The notes under the pieces were generated by a model. That model saw only the letters and a list, made by a program, of their open reading frames with translations. It searched no databases and was not told the origin of the DNA. Of a DNA stretch of 64,000 nucleotides, positions 9,461 through 17,978 are shown piece after piece; the first letter of the stretch is position 1, and each line of letters begins with the position of its first letter. The DNA is from Kocuria dechangensis. GTDB taxonomy: Bacteria; Actinomycetota; Actinomycetes; Actinomycetales; Micrococcaceae. The stretch covers positions 1 to 64,000 of the forward strand of contig NZ_BMEQ01000019.1 in the NCBI RefSeq assembly GCF_014636775.1, given 5' to 3'. Made by a program: the position numbers and the translations under genes.

Positions 9461-10345
9461 ATGGAGATCATCCAGGACCACAACGGCCGCCCGGCCCAGC
9501 ACGGACGAGCATTCGTCAACGGCGTGCGCCTGCACTACGCCATCGCCGGCCAGGGAGAACCGCTGTTCCTGCTGCACGGAGTGCCGAAGACGTCCTACCA
9601 CTGGCGCCGGATTGTTCCGCTGCTGACGCCGTACTACACGGTCATCACCCCGGACCTCCGCGGGCTGGGCGATTCGGAGCACCCTCAGGACGGCTTCGAC
9701 ATGAAGAACATGGCCGAGGACATCGCCCAGCTGGCCACTCACCTCGGATACGAGACCTTCAACCTCGTCGGAGAGGACTGGGGGGCCTCGACCGCCTACC
9801 AGGTCGCGGCCCAGTACCCCGATCGCGTGAAGAAGCTCGTCTACCAGGAGATGATCCTCCCCGGCTTCGGCCTGGAGGACTACTCGTTCCTCACCCGTGA
9901 GAACGTCAGCACCTACGTGTGGCTCTGGCACATCAACTTCTACAGCGTGCCCCACTTCCCCGAATTCCTCATCAGCGGCAAAGAGCGAGAGTACTTCAAC
10001 TACTTCATCAAGCACGAAACCCACAACCCACAGGCCATTACCCCCGACGCCCTGGACGAGTACGTCCGCTGCTACTCGTCACCGGGCGGCCTGCGGAGCA
10101 TGCTCGAGATCTACCGTGCAACCCTCGACGACGCCGACCAGAACCGTGAGGCAGCGAAGACGAAGCTCACGATGCCTGTCCTCGCGGTCGGCAGCGAGTA
10201 CTTCATCGGGGCCGACAACGAGCGCCAGATGCGCGAGGTCGCCGAGGACGTGCGCGGAGTCATTCTCCCGTGGGGCCATCAGTTGGCGGAGGAGGACCCC
10301 AAAGCGCTGGCATCCGCCTACCTGGACTTCTTCAGCCGGGAATAG
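9461..10345 (+). CDS. Alpha/beta hydrolase, epoxide hydrolase/haloacetate dehalogenase-like
   Basis: A 294-aa alpha/beta hydrolase with the oxyanion segment LLHGVPKTSYHWR, nucleophile elbow LVGEDWGAST with an Asp nucleophile rather than Ser, and late catalytic His in LPWGHQLAEEDP. An Asp nucleophile with HGxP is characteristic of epoxide hydrolases and fluoroacetate or haloalkane dehalogenases. It follows AGGAGG. Its role in a sugar island is unclear; it may act on a glycoside-linked or lactone substrate. Confidence 0.8.
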   Translation: MEIIQDHNGRPAQHGRAFVNGVRLHYAIAGQGEPLFLLHGVPKTSYHWRRIVPLLTPYYTVITPDLRGLGDSEHPQDGFDMKNMAEDIAQLATHLGYETFNLVGEDWGASTAYQVAAQYPDRVKKLVYQEMILPGFGLEDYSFLTRENVSTYVWLWHINFYSVPHFPEFLISGKEREYFNYFIKHETHNPQAITPDALDEYVRCYSSPGGLRSMLEIYRATLDDADQNREAAKTKLTMPVLAVGSEYFIGADNERQMREVAEDVRGVILPWGHQLAEEDPKALASAYLDFFSRE

Positions 10346-10464
10346 CAGCGTGCCGGGACGCGGACGGCCGAGCGAGTCCCGGGCCTCGGGTTCACCGCCC
10401 CCGAATGCGGGACCCGGTGAGCAGAGACCATTAACGACGCCAGGACTGAAAGGAACGACGAACG

Positions 10465-11598
10465 ATGTCCTCAACCACAGGCAATTCCGGTGCATTCTTC
10501 CGCGTGGCCCAAAGCGAGAGCGGCTCCTGGAGCTTTATCGACCCGGACGGCAAGCCGTTCATCTCGCTGGCCCTCAACCACCTCGATGACACCGACCTCC
10601 GCTATCCACACAACGTGGAGGTCTTCGAACGCAAGTACGGCTCACGCGAAGCATGGACCAAGGGAGTCGTCCGCGACCTCCAGGCACTGAACTTCAACAC
10701 CATCGGATGGACATCCCAGTACATCAGCGGAGGATGGGGCGAGGCGCTGGACTGGTTCGGCGACCCAGTCGACCTCGGCCACTCCCACCCCTGGCCCGAC
10801 CAGCACCTTCTCGACGCCGGAATGCCCTATGTGGTGCAGATCCGCGTGCAGGAGATCGAGGACTGGAACGGTCACCCGGCGTACCGAGACGTATACGGTG
10901 AAGACTTCCACAAGTACGCGGACTGGATCGCCCGACGCATGGTCTCAGACCACAAAAGCAGCCCGAACCTGGTCGGCTACTTCCTCGTCGACATCCCGGG
11001 TTGGCTGCCCCATGCCTCCGGACGATTCTGGCCCGGATTCGAAGGACTGAGCCAAGCCGAGCACGACCAGAAGTTGTTCGACGTGGCTACTCAGTACTAC
11101 CGGACGATCACCGAGGCAATCCGCCGCTACGATCCGGATCACTTGATCCTCGGAGACCGGTACAACGGCAACAAGGGCATTCCCGAAGCAGTCCTGCACG
11201 CCATGATGCCGTTCGTCGACGTCCTCTCCGTCCAGTACTTCACCGGGAAATCCGACGAAGAGCACGCGACCATGATCGAAGACCTCCGCAGATGGCATGA
11301 ACTGACGGGCAAGCCAGTAGTCATCGCAGACATCGGCAACTGGGTTCCCACGGACATGAACCCTCACCGCACGAGCCCCATGGACACCCAAGCCGAACGC
11401 GGCGCGGACTACGCCAGCGGCCTGGCGCGGGCCGTTGCAGAGCCCTGGATCATCGGTTGGCATTGGTGCGGATACATCGAGAACCTCGGCCGCGGGTGGG
11501 GCATCAAGGACCCCCACGACGAGTTCTACACCGACATGACAGACCAGATCCGCGAGGCGAATGCGAGGGCCCAAGCAGTCGCAGCTCAACGCATGTGA
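10465..11598 (+). CDS. Agarase-like glycoside hydrolase
   Basis: A 377-aa TIM-barrel glycosidase-like protein. The opening FRVAQSESGSWSFIDPDGKP followed by FISLALNHLD is the pattern of agarase-related glycoside hydrolases, and acidic residues in VGYFLVDIPGW and KPVVIADIGNW are candidates for the catalytic pair. There is no signal peptide, so it should act in the cytoplasm on an imported oligosaccharide. It is the last gene of the island in this direction and follows a 119-nt spacer. Assignment to a particular family is tentative. Confidence 0.65.
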   Translation: MSSTTGNSGAFFRVAQSESGSWSFIDPDGKPFISLALNHLDDTDLRYPHNVEVFERKYGSREAWTKGVVRDLQALNFNTIGWTSQYISGGWGEALDWFGDPVDLGHSHPWPDQHLLDAGMPYVVQIRVQEIEDWNGHPAYRDVYGEDFHKYADWIARRMVSDHKSSPNLVGYFLVDIPGWLPHASGRFWPGFEGLSQAEHDQKLFDVATQYYRTITEAIRRYDPDHLILGDRYNGNKGIPEAVLHAMMPFVDVLSVQYFTGKSDEEHATMIEDLRRWHELTGKPVVIADIGNWVPTDMNPHRTSPMDTQAERGADYASGLARAVAEPWIIGWHWCGYIENLGRGWGIKDPHDEFYTDMTDQIREANARAQAVAAQRM

Positions 11599-11822
11599 TC
11601 CTTTCCGCCACAGGGCCCCCTGCCGGAGCTGATCGGCAAACTGGTCCGTTCACAGGGCACGTCGGGCAGAGGTTAGCCGCGGGTCTCTGCAGTCAGATGT
11701 GTCGATGCCATCTGAATACTGGCCCCGGGCGCCGGGCGGATTCAACGGCATAAGGGGTCAATATTCGGTCGGCGTTGACAAGATGCATAAAAGGCGCCGC
11801 CCACCCGGGAACGACTGAGGCC

Positions 11823-12416
11823 TCAGCTCACCACGGAGGGCAGTTCCCGGATCCGCCGGTAGAGGGTCGCCCTGGACATGCCGAGGTCACGGGCGACCTG
11901 GGGGGCCGGTTCCCCACCCTCGATCAAGCGCAGGGCATTGCGGATCTGGGAATCCGTGAAGGTCCGGCGGCGCCCGCCGAGGTCCTTGCCGGCGGCCCGG
12001 CGCTTGGCCACCGAGTCAGTGATCCGCTCCCGCTTGATCTCCAGTTTCATCTGCGCCAGGGCGACCATCACGGTGAAGACCATCGCGCCCATCGGAGTGT
12101 GGGTGTCCACATCTCCACCACCCAGGTTCAGCACCCGCAGCCCCGCACCCATGCCCCGCAACGCCTCGGCGAAGGCCAGCATGTTCTGCGTCGAACGGCC
12201 CAGCCGGTCCAGCGTGGTGATCACCAATGTGTCTCCCTCCTCGAGAGCGGCCACAGCCTTGTCGAACTGTGGACGCGAAGCATGGGCTCCAGACCCTCCG
12301 TGGTCGATATATAGGTCATCATGTCGAACGCCGGCGGCCAGCAGATCAGACACTTGACGGAGCGCATGCTGCTGCCTTGTCGAAACTCACGCGTACCCGA
12401 CCTGCAGGGCGACCAT
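11823..12416 (-). pseudogene. Serine recombinase/resolvase with a stop in the catalytic motif
   Basis: Read from ATG 12416 the frame gives MVALQVGYA, then TGA (12389-12387), then VSTRQQHALRQVSDLLAAGV. The resolvase family starts GYxRVSTxxQ, so the stop replaces the Arg directly before V-S(catalytic)-T, consistent with a single CGA-to-TGA change. Downstream the protein is intact: TTLDRLGRST and LAQMKLEIKRERI, a GRRRTF linker and a resolvase-type helix-turn-helix APQVARDLGMSRATLYRRI. A product restarting at GTG 12353 would lack the catalytic Ser. It lies at the end of the sugar island, so it may be the dead mobilisation gene of that island. Confidence 0.85.
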
Positions 12417-12619
12417 TGCCCCGGAGGCGATGACAAGGCCAGTGACGACTGGGGTGCCTGCGAGACGTGGCACCGGGTGGGTGGTGGCGGAGCGTCTCTA
12501 TTACCTTCTGGTAGTTCCCAACCGTAATCGGATTGCGATCACATTGTTCCCGCACTGTCTTGAACCCGGGCTGACCAGGGCGTTTACTAATGAATGTCCA
12601 TCTGACTAGGGGGAACATC

Positions 12620-13003
12620 ATGGACGCTCTGTACAAGAAGCTTGCCGGCGCCACCGTGGCCGGGATGCTCGTGGCGGGATCGTTCGCCGGCCCGGCCCTG
12701 GCCTCCGACAAGCACAAAGAGGACGACGGCAGGATCAACGTCGTCGTCTACAAGGACAAGAAGCACGGCAAGGACAGAGAGACCGAGCACAAGAACCTCA
12801 CCATCAAGGAGGCGACCAGGTTCGCCGCCGAGAAGTGCGACGTGAAGCCGAAGACGCTCCAGGACGAGGCGTGGAAGGCCGAGTACAAGAACGAGAAGGT
12901 CTTCGTCTGCAAGGTCGAGAAGAACAAGAAGACCAAGCTCTACGTCTGGTTCGAAGACAACGGGGACAAGAAGAAGGACGACAAGAAGGACGACAAGCAC
13001 TAG
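12620..13003 (+). CDS. Small exported Lys-rich protein of unknown function
   Basis: A 127-aa protein with a signal peptide (LAGATVAGMLVAGSFAGPALA, cleavage after ALA) and a strongly basic, Lys/Asp-rich mature part ending in repeated KKDDK units. Two Cys (KCDV, VCKVE) could form one disulfide. GGGGGAA precedes the chosen ATG; an upstream in-frame ATG exists at 12590. No family recognised. A strong terminator follows directly, so it is probably a single-gene unit. Confidence 0.7.
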   Translation: MDALYKKLAGATVAGMLVAGSFAGPALASDKHKEDDGRINVVVYKDKKHGKDRETEHKNLTIKEATRFAAEKCDVKPKTLQDEAWKAEYKNEKVFVCKVEKNKKTKLYVWFEDNGDKKKDDKKDDKH

Positions 13004-13017
13004 TCACCCTGATACAC

Positions 13018-13052
13018 GGAGGTGCCCGCCCGGTAACCGGGCGGGCACCTCC
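13018..13052. terminator. Perfect 16-bp hairpin terminator
   Basis: Two perfectly complementary 16-nt GC-rich arms are separated by TAA, 15 nt after the small exported protein gene. There is no U-tract, as is common for actinobacterial hairpin terminators. Confidence 0.8.
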
Positions 13053-13173
13053 TGTGAGCGGTATGTGCCTCGAAATCGCCTTGCCGGGCTGGTGGTCGCG
13101 CGGGGAAGCTGGACGGCAGGCAGGGCCGCTCGTCACCGCACCCAGCGGGGACAGGGCGCTGTGAAGGGATGTG

Positions 13174-14082
13174 ATGGTCATGATCAACCCCTCCGGGGAC
13201 CCGGGCCCCGATGACGCCGCCTGGGACGCCCGCCCGCAGCACTCCTCGGCCGAGGCCGTCTCCATCGACCCCGACTACAGCACCCGTGGGGGGTACCGCG
13301 AGGACTTCCTGGACCACCGGCTACCGCTGCCGGACCACCGATCGTGGGGCGAGGTGGCCTCCGCCGAGCTCAAGTACCACCACTTCAGCATCGTCATGCA
13401 CCGGCCCCGCCGACTGGCCCTGTACACCGCGGTGAACATCGACGGGCGCACCGCGACGAGGCCTCGGCGGGACTCCGACCGCTGGATCATCGACCCCCGT
13501 CTGCCCCGCACCGAGCAGACCAACGATGAGCTCTACCGGGACAACGCCCTCGACCGCGGACACCTGGTGCGCCGGCTCGACCCCGCCTGGGGCCCGGTGG
13601 CCGAGGCTGCGAACGACGATACCTTCCACTTCACCAACGCCACCCCGCAGCACCATGACTTCAACGCCGACCAGAGCCTCTGGGCAGGCCTGGAGGACTA
13701 CATCCTCCACAACACCGACAACCGCGACCTCACCGTGAGCGTCGTCACCGGCCCCGTCCTCCACGACGACGACCCCCCGTACCGCGGGGTCGCCCTGCCG
13801 AAGCAGTTCTACAAGCTCGTCGCCATGGTCACCACCACGAACCGGCTCTCCGTCACCGCCTACCTGCTCAGCCAGGAAGCCCTGCTGGAGGAGTTCACCA
13901 CCGCACCCGAAGAGTTCTCCTTCGGCGCCTACCGCACCTTCCAAGTACCCGTCCGACGCATCGCAGCCCTGACCGGGCTCGAGCTGCCCGCCCACATCGC
14001 CGCCGACCCCCTCGACCGCCTCGCGGCCACCGCCCTGCCCCGGGAGATCCTCCGGCCCGAGGACATCCTCCTGGTGAGCTGA
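13174..14082 (+). CDS. DNA/RNA non-specific endonuclease (DRGH/NUC1 family)
   Basis: A ~302-aa nuclease-like protein with the family catalytic motif in NALDRGHLVRR (D-R-G-H, His as general base) and the downstream metal-binding Asn segment FHFTNATPQHHDFN. No signal peptide is visible, unlike many bacterial members, so it may be intracellular or exported by another route. The start is uncertain among GTG 13171, ATG 13174 and ATG 13180; AAGGGA lies at 13164-13169. Confidence 0.82.
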   Translation: MVMINPSGDPGPDDAAWDARPQHSSAEAVSIDPDYSTRGGYREDFLDHRLPLPDHRSWGEVASAELKYHHFSIVMHRPRRLALYTAVNIDGRTATRPRRDSDRWIIDPRLPRTEQTNDELYRDNALDRGHLVRRLDPAWGPVAEAANDDTFHFTNATPQHHDFNADQSLWAGLEDYILHNTDNRDLTVSVVTGPVLHDDDPPYRGVALPKQFYKLVAMVTTTNRLSVTAYLLSQEALLEEFTTAPEEFSFGAYRTFQVPVRRIAALTGLELPAHIAADPLDRLAATALPREILRPEDILLVS

Positions 14083-14543
14083 CCGCCCACCGTGTCCCAC
14101 CAGCGCTCCGCCTTCTGCCCCGTCTTCTGCCCCGTGCCTTGCGCGAGCGGCTGACTCCATGCCCACCTCAACGGTGCCGAAGCCATGGGAAGAGTTCCGT
14201 GGGCTTGGCGGCGGCGCAGCGGTGAGCCCCCCTGGGATCCCCTTCCGGATCCGGAGGAGGAACGTGAGGCCGAGGGCAGACCAACGGCTCCAGCCGTTTT
14301 CGCACCTCTGTTCGGCTGCAGCAACGGTTCATGCGGTGGGCCATGGGGCCCACGTGCCAGCCACGCCTTGAGCACGACGGGGTCGCCCCCTGGGGCCGGG
14401 AGCAGACCGGGCGTCTCCAGCACAGGAGCGCCCCGCGACGCCTCCCCGTCCGGTGGATTCACGGCGCCACTAGGTGTCATTACGATAGCAAACAGCATTC
14501 GCAATGTGACAGTTCTGTTATCCGCCGGTTATGGTGATCGGCG
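14083..14543. other. Non-coding stretch between the nuclease and the riboswitch
   Basis: No credible gene was found. The right-hand part (about 14460-14535) is markedly AT-richer and contains TATGGT at 14530-14535, a possible -10 box for the riboswitch-controlled transcript. Confidence 0.4.
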
Positions 14544-14566
14544 TGCCGACCGGAAACCGGTCGGCA
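14544..14566. repeat. 10-bp hairpin just upstream of the riboswitch
   Basis: GCCGACCGG and CCGGTCGGC are separated by AAA. It may be a small terminator, or part of the 5' end of the riboswitch transcript. Confidence 0.5.
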
Positions 14567-14574
14567 TCCCCGTG

Positions 14575-14744
14575 GCACATCGCCGAATTCTGCCGGTGCC
14601 CGGGGCCCCCCTGATCACAGTGCTCGGCAGAAGCGGGGGAACCATCACCGGTCCCCACCCCAGGACCTAGGGGTTAAGCCGCCAGGGCCCCCACCCTGCG
14701 GCCGGGTGTCTCCCACCCGCATCCGACAGCTCACCTCGCAGGCA
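14575..14744 (+). promoter_or_regulatory. c-di-AMP (ydaO/yuaA-type) riboswitch
   Basis: The leader of the NlpC/P60 gene contains, in order and spacing, the conserved blocks of this RNA: a 5' GCCGAATTCTGCCGGTGC block, AGCGGGGGAACC, AGGGGTTAAGCCGCC, and a 3' block ending CCGACAGCTCACCTCGCAGG. In Actinobacteria this class is found ahead of cell-wall hydrolase genes and switches them off when c-di-AMP is high. Boundaries are approximate. Confidence 0.8.
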
Positions 14745-14762
14745 AGCGGGAGGACATCACTC

Positions 14763-15263
14763 ATGCCCAAGTTCCAGTCCCACACGCCTCGCCACCGCGC
14801 CCAGACCCCGTTCCGCCTCACGCGCACCGCGATCCTGGCAACCGTCGCCGGAGCCATGATCCTCGGCAGCGTCGCCCCGGCCCAGGCCGCCCCCACCACG
14901 GCCCCTCAGCCGCTCCTCACCACCCAGTCCGCCTCCGGCAAGGCCGCAGCCATCGCCTCCGCCGCGAAGAACCAGCTCGGGGTGAGCCAGGACTGCACCG
15001 CCCTGGTGACCAAGGCCCTGCGCGCCGCCGGGATCAAGCACCACGGCTGGCCGGTCTCCTACCTGAAGCTCGGCACCCGGGTCTCCGCCGCCCAGGCCAA
15101 GCCCGGCGACCTGGTGTACTACGCCGACGGCGGTATGGGATTTGCCCACATCGCTGTCTACATCGGCGGCGGCAAGGCCGTCCACGGGGGCTGGAACGGC
15201 AACCAGACGGTCATCCAGACCGTCAACGTCGGCTCCGGTCCCGTCTACATCAGGGTGCGCTGA
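14763..15263 (+). CDS. NlpC/P60 family cell-wall peptidase, secreted
   Basis: A 166-aa exported gamma-D-glutamyl-type endopeptidase. An N-terminal signal peptide (TAILATVAGAMILGSVAPAQA) is followed by a short linker and an NlpC/P60 core with catalytic Cys in SQDCTALV and His in FAHIAVYI. KPGDLVYY is the conserved beta-strand. GGGAGGA precedes the ATG. It lacks SH3 or LysM wall-binding domains. The riboswitch upstream implies control by c-di-AMP, linking it to wall remodelling or osmotic balance. Confidence 0.88.
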   Translation: MPKFQSHTPRHRAQTPFRLTRTAILATVAGAMILGSVAPAQAAPTTAPQPLLTTQSASGKAAAIASAAKNQLGVSQDCTALVTKALRAAGIKHHGWPVSYLKLGTRVSAAQAKPGDLVYYADGGMGFAHIAVYIGGGKAVHGGWNGNQTVIQTVNVGSGPVYIRVR

Positions 15264-15504
15264 CCGCCCCACCCGGTCGGGGGTGCGCAGTTCCCGCCCG
15301 GTGGGCGGGAACCGCGCACCCCGCCTTTGTGGTCTTCCCCTGCCCTGCAATACCAGGCTGGGCCACGGACGACGGGGCCGACCGGAGCCGCTGAGATCCC
15401 CCGTCAGCATGCCGCGGTCGTACTGCTCAGCTGGCCTCGCTCACCGTGACGGGAGATCGTCGGGCGATCCTCGAAGTCCGGCCTGGCCCCTCCAGCACCA
15501 CACG

Positions 15505-15711
15505 ATGGTTCTGCTGATCCCACAGGGGCACCCATACCCCGGCTCCGCCGGCTACGCGGCAGCCCTGGCTGTCCAGGAGACCCGGACCATCAGTGAGCCC
15601 TCAACCCTCGACGACCCCGAGGCGCTGCGGGCGGACGCGATCGTGATCCGTCCCCAACAGTTGAAGGATTGGGTGCTCACCGACCTGCAGGACCTCGACG
15701 CCACCCGCTGA
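15505..15711 (+). CDS. Small protein, partner-like neighbour of the 280-aa paralogue family
   Basis: A 68-aa ORF ending GYAAALAVQETRTISEP...QQLKDWVLTDLQDLDATR. A clearly related C-terminal half occurs at 27612-27779, just upstream of another member of the ~280-aa family; the recurrence supports that it is coding. No Shine-Dalgarno sequence or convincing -10 was found, so the start is a guess. It is convergent with the next gene. Function unknown. Confidence 0.5.
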   Translation: MVLLIPQGHPYPGSAGYAAALAVQETRTISEPSTLDDPEALRADAIVIRPQQLKDWVLTDLQDLDATR

Positions 15712-15832
15712 CAACCGGCAGTGCCCGACCGGGCGGGGCAGTACCGCCGGGATCGTTACCACTCGAGGCCCACACCGCTGGACCCAGCAGAAAGTCCCAC
15801 AGAGACGGGGTCGCCGAGTTGTGCCCGTCAGT

Positions 15833-16666
15833 TCAGCGGGGCAGGTGGCGCTGCAGCCACAGCGCCAGCCACATCCTCAACCGCAGCTCCGGCCAGGACG
15901 GGGCGTCCACGACCAGCGCGGCCGGCCCGTACCGGTGGACCGACTCGACCCCCTCACGGTCGGCGAGCTCGGCGACCAACCGGTCCACCACCCCCGGGTG
16001 GTCCTCGGCGATGTCGTCGCGCAGCCCGACGTCGAAGCAGTCCACCTCGGCGACCACCGTCACCAGCGGTTCCTCGGCGGTGGCGGCCTCCGGGCCTTCC
16101 CCACGCAGCGCGGCGATCGTCCGGCGCACCTGCTCGACCATCTCCGCCCCGCCCATTCCCTCCCGGCCGCGGACGGTCTGGTACACGCTGTACAGCGGCA
16201 GCGCCGGCAGGCACACCTGGTGGACGCCGGCTGCGAGCACCGGGCGGTTGAGCATCGGGAAGTCGTCGAAGCGGTGATGACCGATGATCCACACGGCCGC
16301 CGGGACAGCATCAGTGATGACCTGCCCCAGGTAGGAGGCGAACCCGTCGACCAGGCCCAGCGACTCGGCCGGCGGGTGCGGGTCCACCAGGATCCCGTGA
16401 CGAATCCAGCTGGGCCACCCGGGACGTGTCGGATCTTCCTCCACAGGCCGGGGATCCACCCCGAGCTCGGCGACCCGGGCGGTGATCCACTCCCACACCG
16501 GTCCCACCGACTCGAGCGTGCCCTCGAGCATCTCATCTGGATCCAGGCCGCCGTCGGCCATCGCCGAACGCAGTTGCGCCAGCGCCGGGGCCCGCTCGGC
16601 CAGGTACTCCTTCAGCGCCGTGGCGGCCTGCTCCGCGTCCATCCACTCGTAGAGCACCTCCGTCAT
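15833..16666 (-). CDS. Paralogue 1 of the expanded ~280-aa unknown family
   Basis: A 277-aa protein with no recognised domain. Landmarks shared with the copies near 21.7, 22.6, 24.6 and 28.0 kb are EQAATALKEYLAERAPAL, DPDEMLEGTLESV, WPSWIRH, LVDGFASYLGQVIT, HQVCLPALPLYSVY, ALRGEGPE, ECFDVGL-like VDCFDVGLRDDI, DRLVAELADREGVESVHRYG and a Trp-rich tail LRMWLALWLQRHLPR. It looks soluble and acidic. TAGAGT lies 7 nt before the ATG, so the mRNA is probably leaderless. Confidence 0.75.
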   Translation of the reverse strand: MTEVLYEWMDAEQAATALKEYLAERAPALAQLRSAMADGGLDPDEMLEGTLESVGPVWEWITARVAELGVDPRPVEEDPTRPGWPSWIRHGILVDPHPPAESLGLVDGFASYLGQVITDAVPAAVWIIGHHRFDDFPMLNRPVLAAGVHQVCLPALPLYSVYQTVRGREGMGGAEMVEQVRRTIAALRGEGPEAATAEEPLVTVVAEVDCFDVGLRDDIAEDHPGVVDRLVAELADREGVESVHRYGPAALVVDAPSWPELRLRMWLALWLQRHLPR

Positions 16667-16673
16667 GGACGTG

Positions 16674-16679
16674 ACTCTA
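16674..16679 (-). promoter_or_regulatory. -10 box (TAGAGT) of a leaderless promoter
   Basis: On the minus strand TAGAGT ends 7 nt before the ATG of paralogue 1 and no Shine-Dalgarno sequence fits in that space. Confidence 0.6.
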
Positions 16680-16760
16680 CCCAGACCCCCTCACCACCCC
16701 GAGGCCGGTGCTGCCCCTCGGGGTGGAGGACCGTCGCGGACTCGCCCTTAGGGTGGGGCT

Positions 16761-17717
16761 ATGGGCCCCGCCGTACACCGCACCCGCTACAGCACCCAGG
16801 ACCCGGATCAAGCCCTGGACATCCTGGCCCGGGTCTACTCCGTGCGCCAGTGGACCCTCACCGGCACCGAGGGATTCCACCTCGAGGTGGCCACCACCAC
16901 CATCGGGCCGCTCACCCTGGAAGCAGCCCGGACCCGCGGGGCCGCCGGCACCCAGACCGTCGACTTCACCGACACGCTGCGCATCGATCACCTCACGGCC
17001 GGCCGCCTGGCCATCGACCAGGTCACCGACAAGGTCCTCCCGGCCACCCCGCTGCTGCTGCCCCCGGCCGGCTACACCCAGCGCTGGTCACAAGCCGCCA
17101 TGCACTCCGTGGCCCTGGACCCGACCGCCGTGCAGGCCCACGCCTGCGCCCTGCACGGCAACGAGCTCGTCCCCCTGCACTTCACCGGCTTCACCCCCGT
17201 CAGCACGGCGGCAAGCCGCTACTGGACCGAGCTGCTCACCCACACCCACCGCTATGTGCTGAGCAACAAGGACGCCACCGACTCACCCCTGATCCTCGAC
17301 CAGACCGTGCGCCACCTGCTCACCGCGCTCCTGCACACCTTCCCCAGCACCTTCCTCGAAGCACCCCCACCGAGCCGGGACACCGCCCCGGTCCCGGCCG
17401 CGCTCCGCCGGGCCACATCGTTCATCGACTCGCACCTGGCCGAGTCCATCGGCATCACCGACATCGCCCAGGCCGCCAGGCTCAGTCCCCGCGGACTCCA
17501 GGCGGTCTTCCGCCGCCACCTCGACACCACCCCCACCGCATACCTCCGTCGTGCCCGGCTCGCCGCCGCCCACCACGATCTCCTGGCGGCCGATCCCGCT
17601 ACCGGGGCCACCGTGGGCGGTATCGCCGCCCGCTGGGGCTTCGCCCATCGAGGCCGCTTCGCCACCGCCTACCGCAGGATTTACGACCAGTCCCCCACCA
17701 CCACACTGCGCTGCTGA
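16761..17717 (+). CDS. AraC-family transcriptional regulator
   Basis: A 318-aa regulator. The C-terminal ~100 residues form the AraC double helix-turn-helix: ITDIAQAARLSPRGLQAVFR and the second helix pair TVGGIAARWGFAHRGRFATA followed by YRRIYDQSP. The N-terminal ~200 residues are an effector or dimerisation domain of unknown ligand. TAGGGT ends 6 nt before the ATG, suggesting a leaderless transcript. Its target is not obvious: divergent paralogue 1 and the downstream penicillin acylase are both candidates. Confidence 0.88.
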   Translation: MGPAVHRTRYSTQDPDQALDILARVYSVRQWTLTGTEGFHLEVATTTIGPLTLEAARTRGAAGTQTVDFTDTLRIDHLTAGRLAIDQVTDKVLPATPLLLPPAGYTQRWSQAAMHSVALDPTAVQAHACALHGNELVPLHFTGFTPVSTAASRYWTELLTHTHRYVLSNKDATDSPLILDQTVRHLLTALLHTFPSTFLEAPPPSRDTAPVPAALRRATSFIDSHLAESIGITDIAQAARLSPRGLQAVFRRHLDTTPTAYLRRARLAAAHHDLLAADPATGATVGGIAARWGFAHRGRFATAYRRIYDQSPTTTLRC

Positions 17718-17810
17718 CCCCACACATCGCAGCCACCCCTCGACCCCGGGACTGAACGGCACACCCGTACCGCTGTCCCCCTCGAAATGGCTGCGGACCA
17801 CATCACTTGT

Positions 17811-17841
17811 GTCTCACCACCCAGCCATCTCATGACCCTTG
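17811..17841. repeat. 31-bp direct repeat, left copy
   Basis: Identical to 20884-20914. The two copies flank the penicillin acylase gene 3,073 bp apart and could be remnants of a mobile-element end or a recombination duplication. Confidence 0.85.
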
Positions 17842-17978
17842 CCCTACAGGACCGGAAATGACAGTTCTTTGTCGACACGGCACCACGAGCTGAAGAAGTA
17901 GAACTGTTAACTTTTCGCGCCTGCCTCGTCACGTCGACGCTCATATGCTCGGGTTTCCACCCCAGCTGAGGAGTCCCT

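Noticed and set aside
15821-17755. 644-residue plus-strand frame
   Set aside because: Runs antisense to paralogue 1 and out of frame through the AraC gene; Pro/Arg/His-rich artefact.
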